Below are positions 17,787 to 25,606 of a stretch of 64,000 nucleotides of DNA, one piece after another (within the stretch, counting starts at the first letter, position 1; the number at the start of each line of letters is the position of its first letter). The stretch comes from Maritimibacter alkaliphilus HTCC2654 (lineage in GTDB: Bacteria; Pseudomonadota; Alphaproteobacteria; Rhodobacterales; Rhodobacteraceae). The position numbers and the translations under genes were made by a program. Location: NCBI RefSeq assembly GCF_000152805.1, contig NZ_CH902578.1:1666231-1730230 (forward strand). Direction: 5' to 3'. Under the pieces are notes generated by a model, which saw only the letters and a program-made list of their open reading frames with translations, was not told where the DNA came from and ran no database searches.

Positions 17787-18923
17787 CTATTTGCCCCTGA
17801 GGATCGAAGCCGGATCTTCCGAAGCGGCACGGATCGCGGGGACATAGGCCCCGATCAGGCCGATGCCGAGGCCGATGGCGACGGCACGTATCAGGAGCGT
17901 GCCGTCGATCACCGGTTCGACGAATCCTTCGACCTGCGGCGACCAGGCCACGATCCAGGCGACGGCGATCCCGACCAATATGCCCAGCGCGGACCCGGCG
18001 ATGGTCAGCCACGCCCCTTCGAGCATCAGCAGACGGACGATCCGTCCGCGCGGCCATCCGACAGCCCCGAGGATGGCGATTTCGCCGCGCCGTTCGTTCA
18101 CCGCCATCGCCATCGTGTTCAGAACCGCGAGCGCGGCGGAAGCCACGGCCACGGTCGACACGACCCAGGCGAGGATGGTCGCGATCCGCAGGTTGGAATA
18201 TTCCTGAACCAGCGTTTCGGTCGGATCGACGGACAGGTCGGGAAAGCGTTCGGAGAGCCGCGCGATGGCCGCGTCCCGCTCGACCGGCGACAGGTCGTCG
18301 GACAATTGCACGACGATCGAGGTCGCCTGCCCGTCGCGGTAGGTCTGCGCCTGCATGTCCTCGATCAGGGTCAGCGCCCCGTTCATCGCCATCACGCCTT
18401 CCGACGTGTATAGCCCGGTGACCACGAAATCCGTCGCGAACACCTCGACCAGATCGCCGACCCCGACATCCAGCCGTTCCGCCAGCCGGGTGCCGAGCGT
18501 GATGCCGCCTGCGACCGTTTCGGTCCGGTCTTCGGGAAGGGGGAAGCGGCCCTCGACGATCTCCATCGCGCGCATGCCGAAGGCGTCGGCGGGCCAGCCG
18601 ATGATGAAGCTCGTCGTGTTTTCGCCCACGGTGGTCATCCGCCCGAGTTCCGGGGCCGCCGCCGCCACGCCTTCGACCTGCGCGACCTCGTCCACGAGAC
18701 CCACGGGCACGACCGAGGACAGCACGTCCGCCGCGCCCGCTTCGGTCAGCACCACGTCGGTGCCGCGCGACGAGAAGCTTTCGACCAGCGTGCCCTCGAT
18801 GCCCTTCACCAGCCCCAGAAGCGCCACATAGGCCGCGATGGCCAGAACGACGCCCAGAAGCGTCAGGCCGGTCCGCCACGGGCGGTGGGTGAGGTTCAGC
18901 GCGGCAATCCCGGTGAGTGTCAT
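17787..18923 (-). CDS. FtsX/MacB-type ABC transporter permease
   Basis: 378 residues. An N-terminal helix (RTGLTLLGVVLAIAAYVALL region) is followed by a large periplasmic MacB-type domain and three C-terminal helices (for example ATILAWVVSTVAVASAALAVL written in part as WVVSTVAVASAALAVL). This topology is typical of FtsX-family permeases that act by mechanotransmission or lipoprotein release rather than by a transport channel. The ATG at 18923 overlaps the ATPase stop (ATGA). It is the last gene of a three-gene operon. Confidence 0.85.
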   Translation of the reverse strand: MTLTGIAALNLTHRPWRTGLTLLGVVLAIAAYVALLGLVKGIEGTLVESFSSRGTDVVLTEAGAADVLSSVVPVGLVDEVAQVEGVAAAAPELGRMTTVGENTTSFIIGWPADAFGMRAMEIVEGRFPLPEDRTETVAGGITLGTRLAERLDVGVGDLVEVFATDFVVTGLYTSEGVMAMNGALTLIEDMQAQTYRDGQATSIVVQLSDDLSPVERDAAIARLSERFPDLSVDPTETLVQEYSNLRIATILAWVVSTVAVASAALAVLNTMAMAVNERRGEIAILGAVGWPRGRIVRLLMLEGAWLTIAGSALGILVGIAVAWIVAWSPQVEGFVEPVIDGTLLIRAVAIGLGIGLIGAYVPAIRAASEDPASILRGK

Positions 18924-19588
18924 TGACCCCCCTCCAGCTTGCCGTCCACGATCTGCACGGCGCGGGTGCATTGCGCGGCCACGCCCATGTCGTGCGTCAC
19001 GATCACGACGGTGGTGCCGGAGGCATTCAATGCTTTGAGCAGCTCCACCACGTTGGCCGAATTCGCCACGTCCAATTCGCCGGTCGGTTCGTCCGCAAGC
19101 AGCACCTCGGGCGCGTTCGCGAGCGCGCGGGCGATGGCCACGCGCTGACGCTCGCCCCCGGAGAGGCCCGCGGGATGCCGGTCGGCGTGGGCGGCAAGCC
19201 CGACACGCTCCAGCGCCGCCCGCGCCCGTTCGGCGCGTTCACGTGCCGAGGCGACGACACCGATCATGGGGGTTTCGACGTTCTGCGTGGCCGTCAGGGT
19301 GGGCAAGAGCCAGTCGTCCTGAAACACCAGCCCGATCTTTTCGGCCCTGAGCCGCGCCCAATCGGCCCGGCTACGCGGCGTCACGCCCAGACAGGTCACG
19401 GTGCCCGCGTCCAAGCCGATGAGACCCGCCATGGCATAAAGCGCCGTCGATTTGCCCGACCCCGACGGCCCTGTGATCGCCAGCATCTCGCCCCGCGCGA
19501 CATCGAGCGACAGGTCATCGAGCGCGGGATGCTCCATCGCCGGATAGGACTTGAGCAGTCCGCGCGCCGAAATCGCAGCCTCGGTCAC
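18920..19588 (-). CDS. ABC transporter ATP-binding protein (LolD/MacB type)
   Basis: 222 residues. Walker A is ITGPSGSGKSTALYAM, the signature is LSGGERQRVAIARAL, Walker B is EVLLADEPTGELD, and the switch His is in VIVTHDMGV. The pattern is that of the MacB/LolD/FtsE subfamily, which matches the FtsX-type permease downstream. It starts with GTG and overlaps the upstream MlaC-like stop by 4 bp (GTGA), so the three genes are translationally coupled. Confidence 0.9.
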   Translation of the reverse strand: MTEAAISARGLLKSYPAMEHPALDDLSLDVARGEMLAITGPSGSGKSTALYAMAGLIGLDAGTVTCLGVTPRSRADWARLRAEKIGLVFQDDWLLPTLTATQNVETPMIGVVASARERAERARAALERVGLAAHADRHPAGLSGGERQRVAIARALANAPEVLLADEPTGELDVANSANVVELLKALNASGTTVVIVTHDMGVAAQCTRAVQIVDGKLEGGQ

Positions 19589-20121
19589 GATCCGGTTCGC
19601 TCGAGCCAGTTGATGAGGCCGGGGATGTCGCCCGAGATCAGGATGGGCTGAAAATCGCGCTGCTGCTGCTTTGTGATGAGCAGACCTTCGAGCGCGACGT
19701 TCACGACCTTGAAGCTGGTCCCGTCGCGTCTGAGGTAAAACTCGACCATCAGCCTGCGCCCACCTTCGTGCACTTCCGTTCCCACCAGCGTGAGGTTCCC
19801 GTTCTCACGCACGCCCAGAACTCTGAGACCGCCCTCACCCGCCGACTGGAATTCCTTGTAAAAGCGTCCGGCGACACTGGCATGGTAGGCGGTCACATAG
19901 GCCTGCGTCGCTTTCGGGCGATAGGCTTCGGGCAAAGCGGCGAAGGCCATCGCGTTGATGTCGAAATAGCGACCGAGGATCAGGGCCGTCTGCGAAACGC
20001 TGGTCTCGGCGGCATCCGAGATCTTGCCGCTCAACCGTTGCACGAAAAGGGACGCATCCGCGAACGCCGGGGCGACGCCCGCCATCCAGACCCAGAGCAT
20101 TGTGACGACGATCCTGAACAT
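19585..20121 (-). CDS. MlaC/Ttg2D-like periplasmic lipid-binding protein
   Basis: 178 residues with a signal peptide (MFRIVVTMLWVWMAGVAPAFA). The mature part resembles the MlaC family (PF05494): FDINAMAFAALPEAYRPKATQAY, here seen as FDINAMAFAALPEAYRP, then a VEFYLRRDGTSFKVVNVALEG strand pair and a final helix. MlaC shuttles phospholipid between the membranes. Its partners here, however, are an FtsX-type permease and a LolD-type ATPase rather than MlaE, MlaF and MlaD. It is the first gene of the operon, behind an 18-bp palindrome. Confidence 0.78.
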   Translation of the reverse strand: MFRIVVTMLWVWMAGVAPAFADASLFVQRLSGKISDAAETSVSQTALILGRYFDINAMAFAALPEAYRPKATQAYVTAYHASVAGRFYKEFQSAGEGGLRVLGVRENGNLTLVGTEVHEGGRRLMVEFYLRRDGTSFKVVNVALEGLLITKQQQRDFQPILISGDIPGLINWLERTGS

Positions 20122-20153
20122 TCGACCTTCCTATCCGTTTCCTCACCCTAGGC

Positions 20154-20171
20154 AACCTGACAGGTCAGGTT
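20154..20171. promoter_or_regulatory. 18-bp dyad, lux-box/TetR-like operator
   Basis: AACCTGACAGGTCAGGTT has perfect 8-bp arms around an AG centre. It sits 33 bp upstream of the MlaC-like start and 140 bp upstream of the acetyltransferase start, between divergent genes. The ACCTG...CAGGT arms resemble lux-type boxes recognised by LuxR proteins, but a TetR/GntR-type operator is equally possible. Confidence 0.5.
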
Positions 20172-20189
20172 AAGCCCGCGCGACAACAT

Positions 20190-20209
20190 GGACCACATCG
20201 CCGTGGTCC
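20190..20209 (+). other. hairpin in the leader of the acetyltransferase gene
   Basis: GGACCAC and GTGGTCC form 7-bp arms around ATCGCC, 102 bp before the start codon. It could be part of the 5' leader or an operator. Function unknown. Confidence 0.4.
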
Positions 20210-20310
20210 GGTTTGACACGGGTCAAGGAATTGAAACCTAATGCGGTCAATGTGCGCAGGGGTGGGAGGACCATGTCGATGCGCCGCAGAAGTGGCCCAA
20301 GGAGCCGGTA

Positions 20311-22992
20311 ATGGAAGACAGCCCTCTCAAGGGGATGATGGACCCCGAAACGATCGCCGTGTTCGGGGCTTCGGACAGTTCGACGAGCGTGGGCGCGCAG
20401 GTGTTCTCGAACCTCGTGACGGACGGGTTCGGCGGAACGATCTATCCGATCAATCCCAAGCACAAGAAGGTCGGCGGGCTGACCTGCTATCCCTCGGCCA
20501 CCGCCGTCGGGCGCGAGATCGACCTTGCCGTGATCGCCACGCCCGCCCGCACCGTGCCGGGGATCATCCGCGATTGCGGCGAGGCAGGTATCAGGAACGC
20601 CATCGTCCTGTCGGCGGGCTTCGGCGAAGGCGGCAACAAGGGCGCGAATTTCGAGGCCGATCTGAAAGCCGCCGCCAAGCGGGCCGGCATACGGTTCATG
20701 GGGCCGAATTGCGTGGGCCTCGTTCGACCGTGGAACAAGATGAACGCCACCTTTCTGCGCGCGGGCACCCCGCGTGGGCGGCTCGCGCTGATTTCGCAGT
20801 CCGGCGCGCTGTGTTCCGCTATCTCCGACTGGGCCGGACCGCATCACCTCGGCTTTTCTGCTCTGGTGTCGCTGGGCAATTCCATCGACATCGACTTCGG
20901 CGATATGCTGCAATATCTGGCCTCGGACCATCACACGGATGCCATCCTGCTTTACGTCGAGGGCGTGCGCCATGCCCCCGGCTTCATCTCGGCCCTGCGC
21001 TACGCGGCCCGGCTGAAGCCCGTGATCGTGTTGAAGTCCGGGCGACACTCGTCATCGTCGGAGGCCGCGCATACCCACACCGGGGCGCTGATCGGGTCGG
21101 ACGCCGTATTCGACGCGGTGCTGGAACGCGCGGGCGCGGTGCGCGCCATGACCTTCGGTCAGCTTTTCGCAGCGGCGGAAATCCTGTCGTCCAGCAAGAA
21201 AGCGACCGGCAACAAGCTGTCGATCATCACCAACGGCGGCGGCGCGGGCGTGCTGGCCGCAGACCGTGCGGCGGACCTGAACCTCGTGCTGCCGGAACTC
21301 GACCCCAAAACGAAGGCGTCACTGGAAAAACTGCTTCCGAAATACTGGAGCCACGCGAACCCGGTGGACATCCTCGGCGATGCGGGCGCGCATGAATACG
21401 GCGCGGCGGTCAAGGCGGTCTATGACGATCCCAACACGGACGGGCTGCTCATCATGCTGACCCCGCAGGCCATGACCGATGCGACCGCCGCCGCGCAAGC
21501 GGTGGTCGATGCACTGCCGAAACGGCGCAAGAAACCGGTTCTGGCCTGCTGGATGGGCGAGGCGAGCGTCGGCGAAGGGCGCAAGCTTCTGTCCGAGAAC
21601 GGGGTGGCCGATTTCATCTCGCCCGAACGCGCGGTCGAGGCATTTTCCTACCTTGCCAAGCACCACCGCAACCGGCAGTTGGCCCTTCAGACCCTTGGAC
21701 CGCTTTCGCCCTCGACCGCGCCCGATCTGGAAGGCGCGCGGCTCATCATCGCGAACGCGCTGTCGGAAGATCGCGAGATGCTGTCGGACCTTGAAAGCAA
21801 GGCGCTGCTCAAGGCGTTCCGCATCCCGATCAACCTGACGGTGGAGGCCGAGACGGCCGCCGAAGCCCTTGTCGCCGCCTCATCCGTTGGCTTTCCCGTG
21901 GCGATGAAGATCTCGTCGCCCGACATCACGCACAAATCCGATGTCGGCGGCGTGCGGACCGGGATCGGGGACGCCGCCGAGGTCAAACGCGTGTTTCGCG
22001 ACATACAGGAACGGGTGAAACGGGAGCGTCCCAACGCGCGCATCCGGGGCATCACGGTCGAGGCCATGTCCGACATCGAAGCGCCGCGCGAACTGGTGAT
22101 CGGTGTCAGCCGCGACCCGGTGTTCGGCCCCACGATCCTGTTCGGTGCCGGTGGCACGGCGGTCGAGGTGATGAAGGACAGCGCCGTCGCCCTGCCCCCG
22201 CTGAACGCCGTGCTTGCCGAACGACTGATCGCGCGCACCCGGATTTCGCGGCTTTTGGAGGCCTACCGCGACAAGCCCGCCGCCGACCACGACGCCGTCG
22301 TTTTCGTGCTGCGCCGGATTTCGATGATGGTCAGCGAATTGCCCGAGATCGTGGAACTGGACATCAACCCGCTGATCGCCGGGGCGAACGGCGTGCTGGC
22401 GGTGGACGCCCGCATCCGGGTGGCGCGACCGCCTGCGCGCGATGGTCATTACGATCACATGGCGATCCATCCCTATCCACGGCACCTCATCACGCAGGAA
22501 CATCTGTCGGACGGGACGCCACTGGTCATCCGTCCGATCCGGCCCGAGGATGCCGAGAGCGAGCAGGCATTCGTCAAGAACCTGTCGGACGAGGCGCGGA
22601 TGTTCCGGTTCATGGGCATCCTGAACGAGCTGTCGCCGGAGATGCTCGTCCAGTTCACACAGATCGACTACCGCCGCGAAATGGCGCTGGTCGCCATGGC
22701 CGAGATCGACGGGAAAGAGGAACAGTGCGGCGTGGCGCGTTATGTCATCAATCCCGATGGCCGCAGCGCCGAATTCGCCGTCGTCGTCGGCGATCAGGTG
22801 CGCCATCAGGGGATCGCGACGCGGCTCATGAAGGGTCTGTTCAACGCGGCGCGCGACCACGACCTGACGACGATCGAAGGCACGGTGCTGAAAAACAACG
22901 CGCCGATGCTGAAACTGATGAGCGAATTGGGGTTCACCACGCGGATGGACCCGGACGATGCCGAACTGGTGATCGTGGAACGCACGCTTTGA
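20311..22992 (+). CDS. Pat-type protein lysine acetyltransferase (acyl-CoA synthetase-like plus GNAT)
   Basis: 893 residues, near the length of Salmonella Pat. Residues of about 10-110 are a CoA-binding Rossmann domain (IAVFGASDSSTSVGAQVF), then succinyl-CoA-synthetase-like domains (ISQSGALCSAISDW, SGRHSSSSEAAHTHTGAL region), an ATP-grasp domain (PVAMKISSPDITHKSDVGGV in part), and a C-terminal GNAT domain (AEFAVVVGDQVRHQGIATRLM). Pat enzymes acetylate active-site lysines of acyl-CoA synthetases and so shut them off. The catalytic His of ADP-forming synthetases cannot be confirmed, as expected for Pat. An HDAC-family gene follows 73 bp downstream on the same strand. Confidence 0.88.
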   Translation: MEDSPLKGMMDPETIAVFGASDSSTSVGAQVFSNLVTDGFGGTIYPINPKHKKVGGLTCYPSATAVGREIDLAVIATPARTVPGIIRDCGEAGIRNAIVLSAGFGEGGNKGANFEADLKAAAKRAGIRFMGPNCVGLVRPWNKMNATFLRAGTPRGRLALISQSGALCSAISDWAGPHHLGFSALVSLGNSIDIDFGDMLQYLASDHHTDAILLYVEGVRHAPGFISALRYAARLKPVIVLKSGRHSSSSEAAHTHTGALIGSDAVFDAVLERAGAVRAMTFGQLFAAAEILSSSKKATGNKLSIITNGGGAGVLAADRAADLNLVLPELDPKTKASLEKLLPKYWSHANPVDILGDAGAHEYGAAVKAVYDDPNTDGLLIMLTPQAMTDATAAAQAVVDALPKRRKKPVLACWMGEASVGEGRKLLSENGVADFISPERAVEAFSYLAKHHRNRQLALQTLGPLSPSTAPDLEGARLIIANALSEDREMLSDLESKALLKAFRIPINLTVEAETAAEALVAASSVGFPVAMKISSPDITHKSDVGGVRTGIGDAAEVKRVFRDIQERVKRERPNARIRGITVEAMSDIEAPRELVIGVSRDPVFGPTILFGAGGTAVEVMKDSAVALPPLNAVLAERLIARTRISRLLEAYRDKPAADHDAVVFVLRRISMMVSELPEIVELDINPLIAGANGVLAVDARIRVARPPARDGHYDHMAIHPYPRHLITQEHLSDGTPLVIRPIRPEDAESEQAFVKNLSDEARMFRFMGILNELSPEMLVQFTQIDYRREMALVAMAEIDGKEEQCGVARYVINPDGRSAEFAVVVGDQVRHQGIATRLMKGLFNAARDHDLTTIEGTVLKNNAPMLKLMSELGFTTRMDPDDAELVIVERTL

Positions 22993-23065
22993 CGCGACGA
23001 AAGACCACCGCTCGGGTTGGGGCCCCGCGCGGTAGGATGGACATGGGGACAGGCCGGGAGGGGAC

Positions 23066-23989
23066 ATGCTGGCTTTCATTTCGCACCACGAGTGCTACGA
23101 CCACGACGCGGGGCCGATGCACCCCGAACAGCCGCTCAGGCTGGAGGCGATCAACAACCAGCTCATATCGTCGGGCCTCGACTATGTGCTTCGCCACTAC
23201 GATGCGCCGCTCGTCACACGTGAGCAGCTCTTGCGGGTGCACGACGCCGATTACATCGAGCGGGTCTATGCCATTGCGCCCGGTCAGGGGATGCAGTCGA
23301 TCGAGGTCGATGGCGACACGGTGATGTCCTCCGGCACGCTTCGCGCCGCCGAACGGGCGGCGGGCGCGGGTGTCATGGCCGTGGACCTCGTCATGGCGAA
23401 CGAGGCGAACCCGGCCTTCTGCGCCGTGCGTCCACCGGGGCACCATGCCGAACGGAGAACGGCGATGGGGTTCTGCCTGTTCAACAACATCGCCGTCGCC
23501 GCCGCCCACGCGCTGGACGCGCACGGGCTGGAACGTGTGGCCATCGTCGATTTCGACGTCCATCACGGCAACGGGACCGAGGACATCTTCCGATCCGAGC
23601 CGCGCGTGCTGTTCTGTTCGTCCTTCCAGCACCCGTTCTATCCCTTCACGGGGCACGAGAAGGAGACCGACAACCTTGTCGACATTCCCCTGTCGGCTGG
23701 GGCCGGGTCGAAGGAATTTCGCGCCGGGGTCGAAGACCACTGGCTGCCGCACCTCGAGGCTTTCGAGCCGCAGATGCTGTTCATCTCGGCCGGGTTCGAC
23801 GCCCATGTGGCCGACGATATGTCGTCGCTGCAATTGACCGACGACGACTATGAATGGGTGACGAAGGCGCTGGTGGGCGTGGCCACGCGCCACTGCAAGG
23901 GCCGGATCGTTTCGATGCTGGAGGGCGGCTACGAGCCGGGGGTTCTGGCCCGGTCGGTGGTGCGGCATCTGAACGTGCTTCTGGGCTGA
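23066..23989 (+). CDS. HDAC-family lysine (or polyamine) deacetylase
   Basis: 307 residues, class II-like histone deacetylase family. Zinc-site and charge-relay motifs are complete: RPPGHHAE, DFDVHHGNGTE, SAGFDAHVAD and EGGYEPG. Bacterial relatives are AcuC-type protein deacetylases, acetylpolyamine amidohydrolases and LdaA. GGGAGGGGAC precedes the ATG. It follows the Pat-like acetyltransferase on the same strand, which favours a protein-deacetylase role that reverses Pat. The convergent boxR operon begins its 3' end 127 bp further on. Confidence 0.88.
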   Translation: MLAFISHHECYDHDAGPMHPEQPLRLEAINNQLISSGLDYVLRHYDAPLVTREQLLRVHDADYIERVYAIAPGQGMQSIEVDGDTVMSSGTLRAAERAAGAGVMAVDLVMANEANPAFCAVRPPGHHAERRTAMGFCLFNNIAVAAAHALDAHGLERVAIVDFDVHHGNGTEDIFRSEPRVLFCSSFQHPFYPFTGHEKETDNLVDIPLSAGAGSKEFRAGVEDHWLPHLEAFEPQMLFISAGFDAHVADDMSSLQLTDDDYEWVTKALVGVATRHCKGRIVSMLEGGYEPGVLARSVVRHLNVLLG

Positions 23990-24077
23990 CGATGGATTTC
24001 GCCTGCTGACGCAGTCGACCCGCTGGGGGTGGCCGGCCAGGTCATTTGCCTGCAAACATGACCACCCAGACCCCCTG

Positions 24078-24104
24078 CGAGGTATTTTCGGACCAGAGAA
24101 GAGG
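24078..24104 (-). repeat. dispersed 3'-end repeat, copy 2
   Basis: On the minus strand, 12 nt after the boxR stop, this 27-nt stretch begins CCTCTTCTCTGGTCCG and matches copy 1 (9431-9457) at 23 of 27 positions. Both copies directly follow stop codons. Confidence 0.6.
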
Positions 24105-24116
24105 GGCGCGGCGCGC

Positions 24117-25025
24117 TCAGACGAAGCCACGCTCGCGGATGAGGCCGGTGAGTTCGGCGAGGCTTTCGTCTTCGGTCTTGCCCGACGTGTCGAGCTGGGC
24201 GAGCGCCTTGTCGTAAAGCGCCTCACGCGAGGTGAGGATGGATTTGAGTTGATCCATCGCCTCGGGATTTCCGGCCATGGGGCGCTCGTCGCCCTGTTCG
24301 CGCACACGTGCCATATGTTCGGCGGGGGTCGCCTTGACCCAGATCGTGTGGAAGTGGTTGAGGAGGCGATTGTAGGTTTCCGGCTCGGCCACGATCCCGC
24401 CCGCGACCGCGAGGATCATCGTGTCGTGGGTCGCGATCACGCGGCTCAGGGCCTGTGCTTCGAGCCGCCGGTAGCCTTCCTGCCCGTAGAACGCCATGAC
24501 CTCGTCCACCGGCATGCCCGCCTGTTCCTCGATCTCGCGGTTGAGTTCGACGAAGGGGATGCCCAGCTTCATGCCCGCCCGGCGCCCGAGCGTCGACTTG
24601 CCCGCGCCGCGCAGGCCGACGAGGCAGACGCGGTTGGCGCGCCGTTGCGCCGTCGGTTCGGGCGACAGGGTGGCGAGCACCGCCTCCTGCACCTGCGCCG
24701 TTGCGCTGCGATAGAGGTCGGCGATCCTGAGCGCGTCGGAGGTCCAGGGATCGTCTTCGCCCACCAGCCACTCGATCTTGTGGTCGAGCGCATGGGCCAC
24801 CTTCTGAAGCAGCCCGATCGAGATGTTGCCTTCGCCCGCCTCGAGCTGGGCGAGGTAGCGCGGTGATACGCCGGACTTTTCCGACAGCACGCGGCGCGGA
24901 ATGCCCTTGCGGTCACGCGCGGCGCGCACCCGTTCGCCCACGCGCGCGATCAGGTCATCGACGACCCGGTCGGTCTCGGACTGTTCGGCGCGGGCTTCGC
25001 CGCGGAAGTTGGTGATCTCGGCCAT
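24117..25025 (-). CDS. boxR: BoxR/BzdR-type regulator, HTH plus shikimate-kinase-like domain
   Basis: 302 residues. An N-terminal XRE helix-turn-helix (GERVRAARDRKGIPRRVLSE, then SGVSPRYLAQLEAGEGNIS) is fused to a C-terminal shikimate-kinase-like domain with Walker A (LVGLRGAGKSTLGRRAG). In the BzdR/BoxR family the kinase-like domain binds benzoyl-CoA, releasing repression of benzoate genes. It is the last gene of the box block and has two half-sites of the TGCA-type operator just upstream (25039-25048 and 25103-25112), suggesting autoregulation. The length matches the family. Confidence 0.92.
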   Translation of the reverse strand: MAEITNFRGEARAEQSETDRVVDDLIARVGERVRAARDRKGIPRRVLSEKSGVSPRYLAQLEAGEGNISIGLLQKVAHALDHKIEWLVGEDDPWTSDALRIADLYRSATAQVQEAVLATLSPEPTAQRRANRVCLVGLRGAGKSTLGRRAGMKLGIPFVELNREIEEQAGMPVDEVMAFYGQEGYRRLEAQALSRVIATHDTMILAVAGGIVAEPETYNRLLNHFHTIWVKATPAEHMARVREQGDERPMAGNPEAMDQLKSILTSREALYDKALAQLDTSGKTEDESLAELTGLIRERGFV

Positions 25026-25038
25026 GCCGCCTCATGTT

Positions 25039-25048
25039 CAATAGTGCA
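25039..25048. promoter_or_regulatory. BoxR half-site upstream of boxR
   Basis: CAATAGTGCA lies 14 bp before the boxR ATG. It keeps one TGCA half and most of the ATATAG spacer seen in the full sites; the other half (TGTT) is degenerate. Confidence 0.45.
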
Positions 25049-25102
25049 TAAATCCTAGGCGCAGCCGGCCCCGGCTTCAAAGGGATTCGCAGGGATCTGG
25101 GG

Positions 25103-25112
25103 ATATAGTGCA
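25103..25112. promoter_or_regulatory. BoxR half-site between thioesterase and boxR
   Basis: ATATAGTGCA carries the same spacer and TGCA half as the full sites before boxC, with no matching second half (GGGG). It lies 78 bp before the boxR start, just beyond the thioesterase stop. Confidence 0.45.
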
Positions 25113-25120
25113 CAAATGTT

Positions 25121-25537
25121 TCAGTTTCGCACAAGCGGCGCGAGCACCGATCTGACCCGTTCAGGCGGGGGTTGCTTGGAAAACGTGCTGGCCTTCACGA
25201 AAACCTCGGTGAAGCTGCCTTCGAAACAAAGCGTGCCATCCTGCCGACCGATGACCTTGAAGGTGATCGAGGTTTCGCCCATCCGGCTGGGGAAGACTTC
25301 GCATTTCAGGATGTGACGGGGCGTGACCGGGGCGCGGAAGTCGAGGCTCATCGACACGAAGGGCATGCCCATGTCGTGATCCAGTTCCTGAATGAACCAG
25401 CCGCCGCCGATCTTGTGGTGCAGAAACGCGTTGATCGCATCGAGACAGAAATTCGGGATGCGGCCCGTGTAGACGATCTTCGCCGGATCGCAGTCGGCCC
25501 AGCTGACCAGAATGTCGTGGATGAACGGTTCTGCCAT
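25121..25537 (-). CDS. hotdog-fold acyl-CoA thioesterase (4-hydroxybenzoyl-CoA thioesterase-like)
   Basis: 138 residues. The N-terminal VSWADCDPAKIVYTGRIPNF carries the family's catalytic Asp (DCDPA..VYTG) of the 4-hydroxybenzoyl-CoA thioesterase group. It likely hydrolyses aromatic acyl-CoA esters, perhaps releasing free CoA when benzoyl-CoA or a pathway intermediate builds up. The position between boxA and boxR supports a housekeeping or release-valve role in the box pathway. The ATG at 25537 follows GGGGCAGGGG. A hairpin at 25557-25579 separates it from boxA. Confidence 0.87.
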   Translation of the reverse strand: MAEPFIHDILVSWADCDPAKIVYTGRIPNFCLDAINAFLHHKIGGGWFIQELDHDMGMPFVSMSLDFRAPVTPRHILKCEVFPSRMGETSITFKVIGRQDGTLCFEGSFTEVFVKASTFSKQPPPERVRSVLAPLVRN

Positions 25538-25556
25538 GCCCCTGCCCCCTCATGCA

Positions 25557-25579
25557 ATCGGGGGCACGCGGCCCCCGAT
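25557..25579 (-). other. intercistronic hairpin between boxA and thioesterase
   Basis: ATCGGGGGC and GCCCCCGAT are perfect 9-bp arms around ACGCG in the 69-bp gap. There is no T-run, so mRNA processing or stability is more likely than termination. Confidence 0.6.
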
Positions 25580-25606
25580 CCGTTGTGTCTTCGATGCGGA
25601 CGGACC

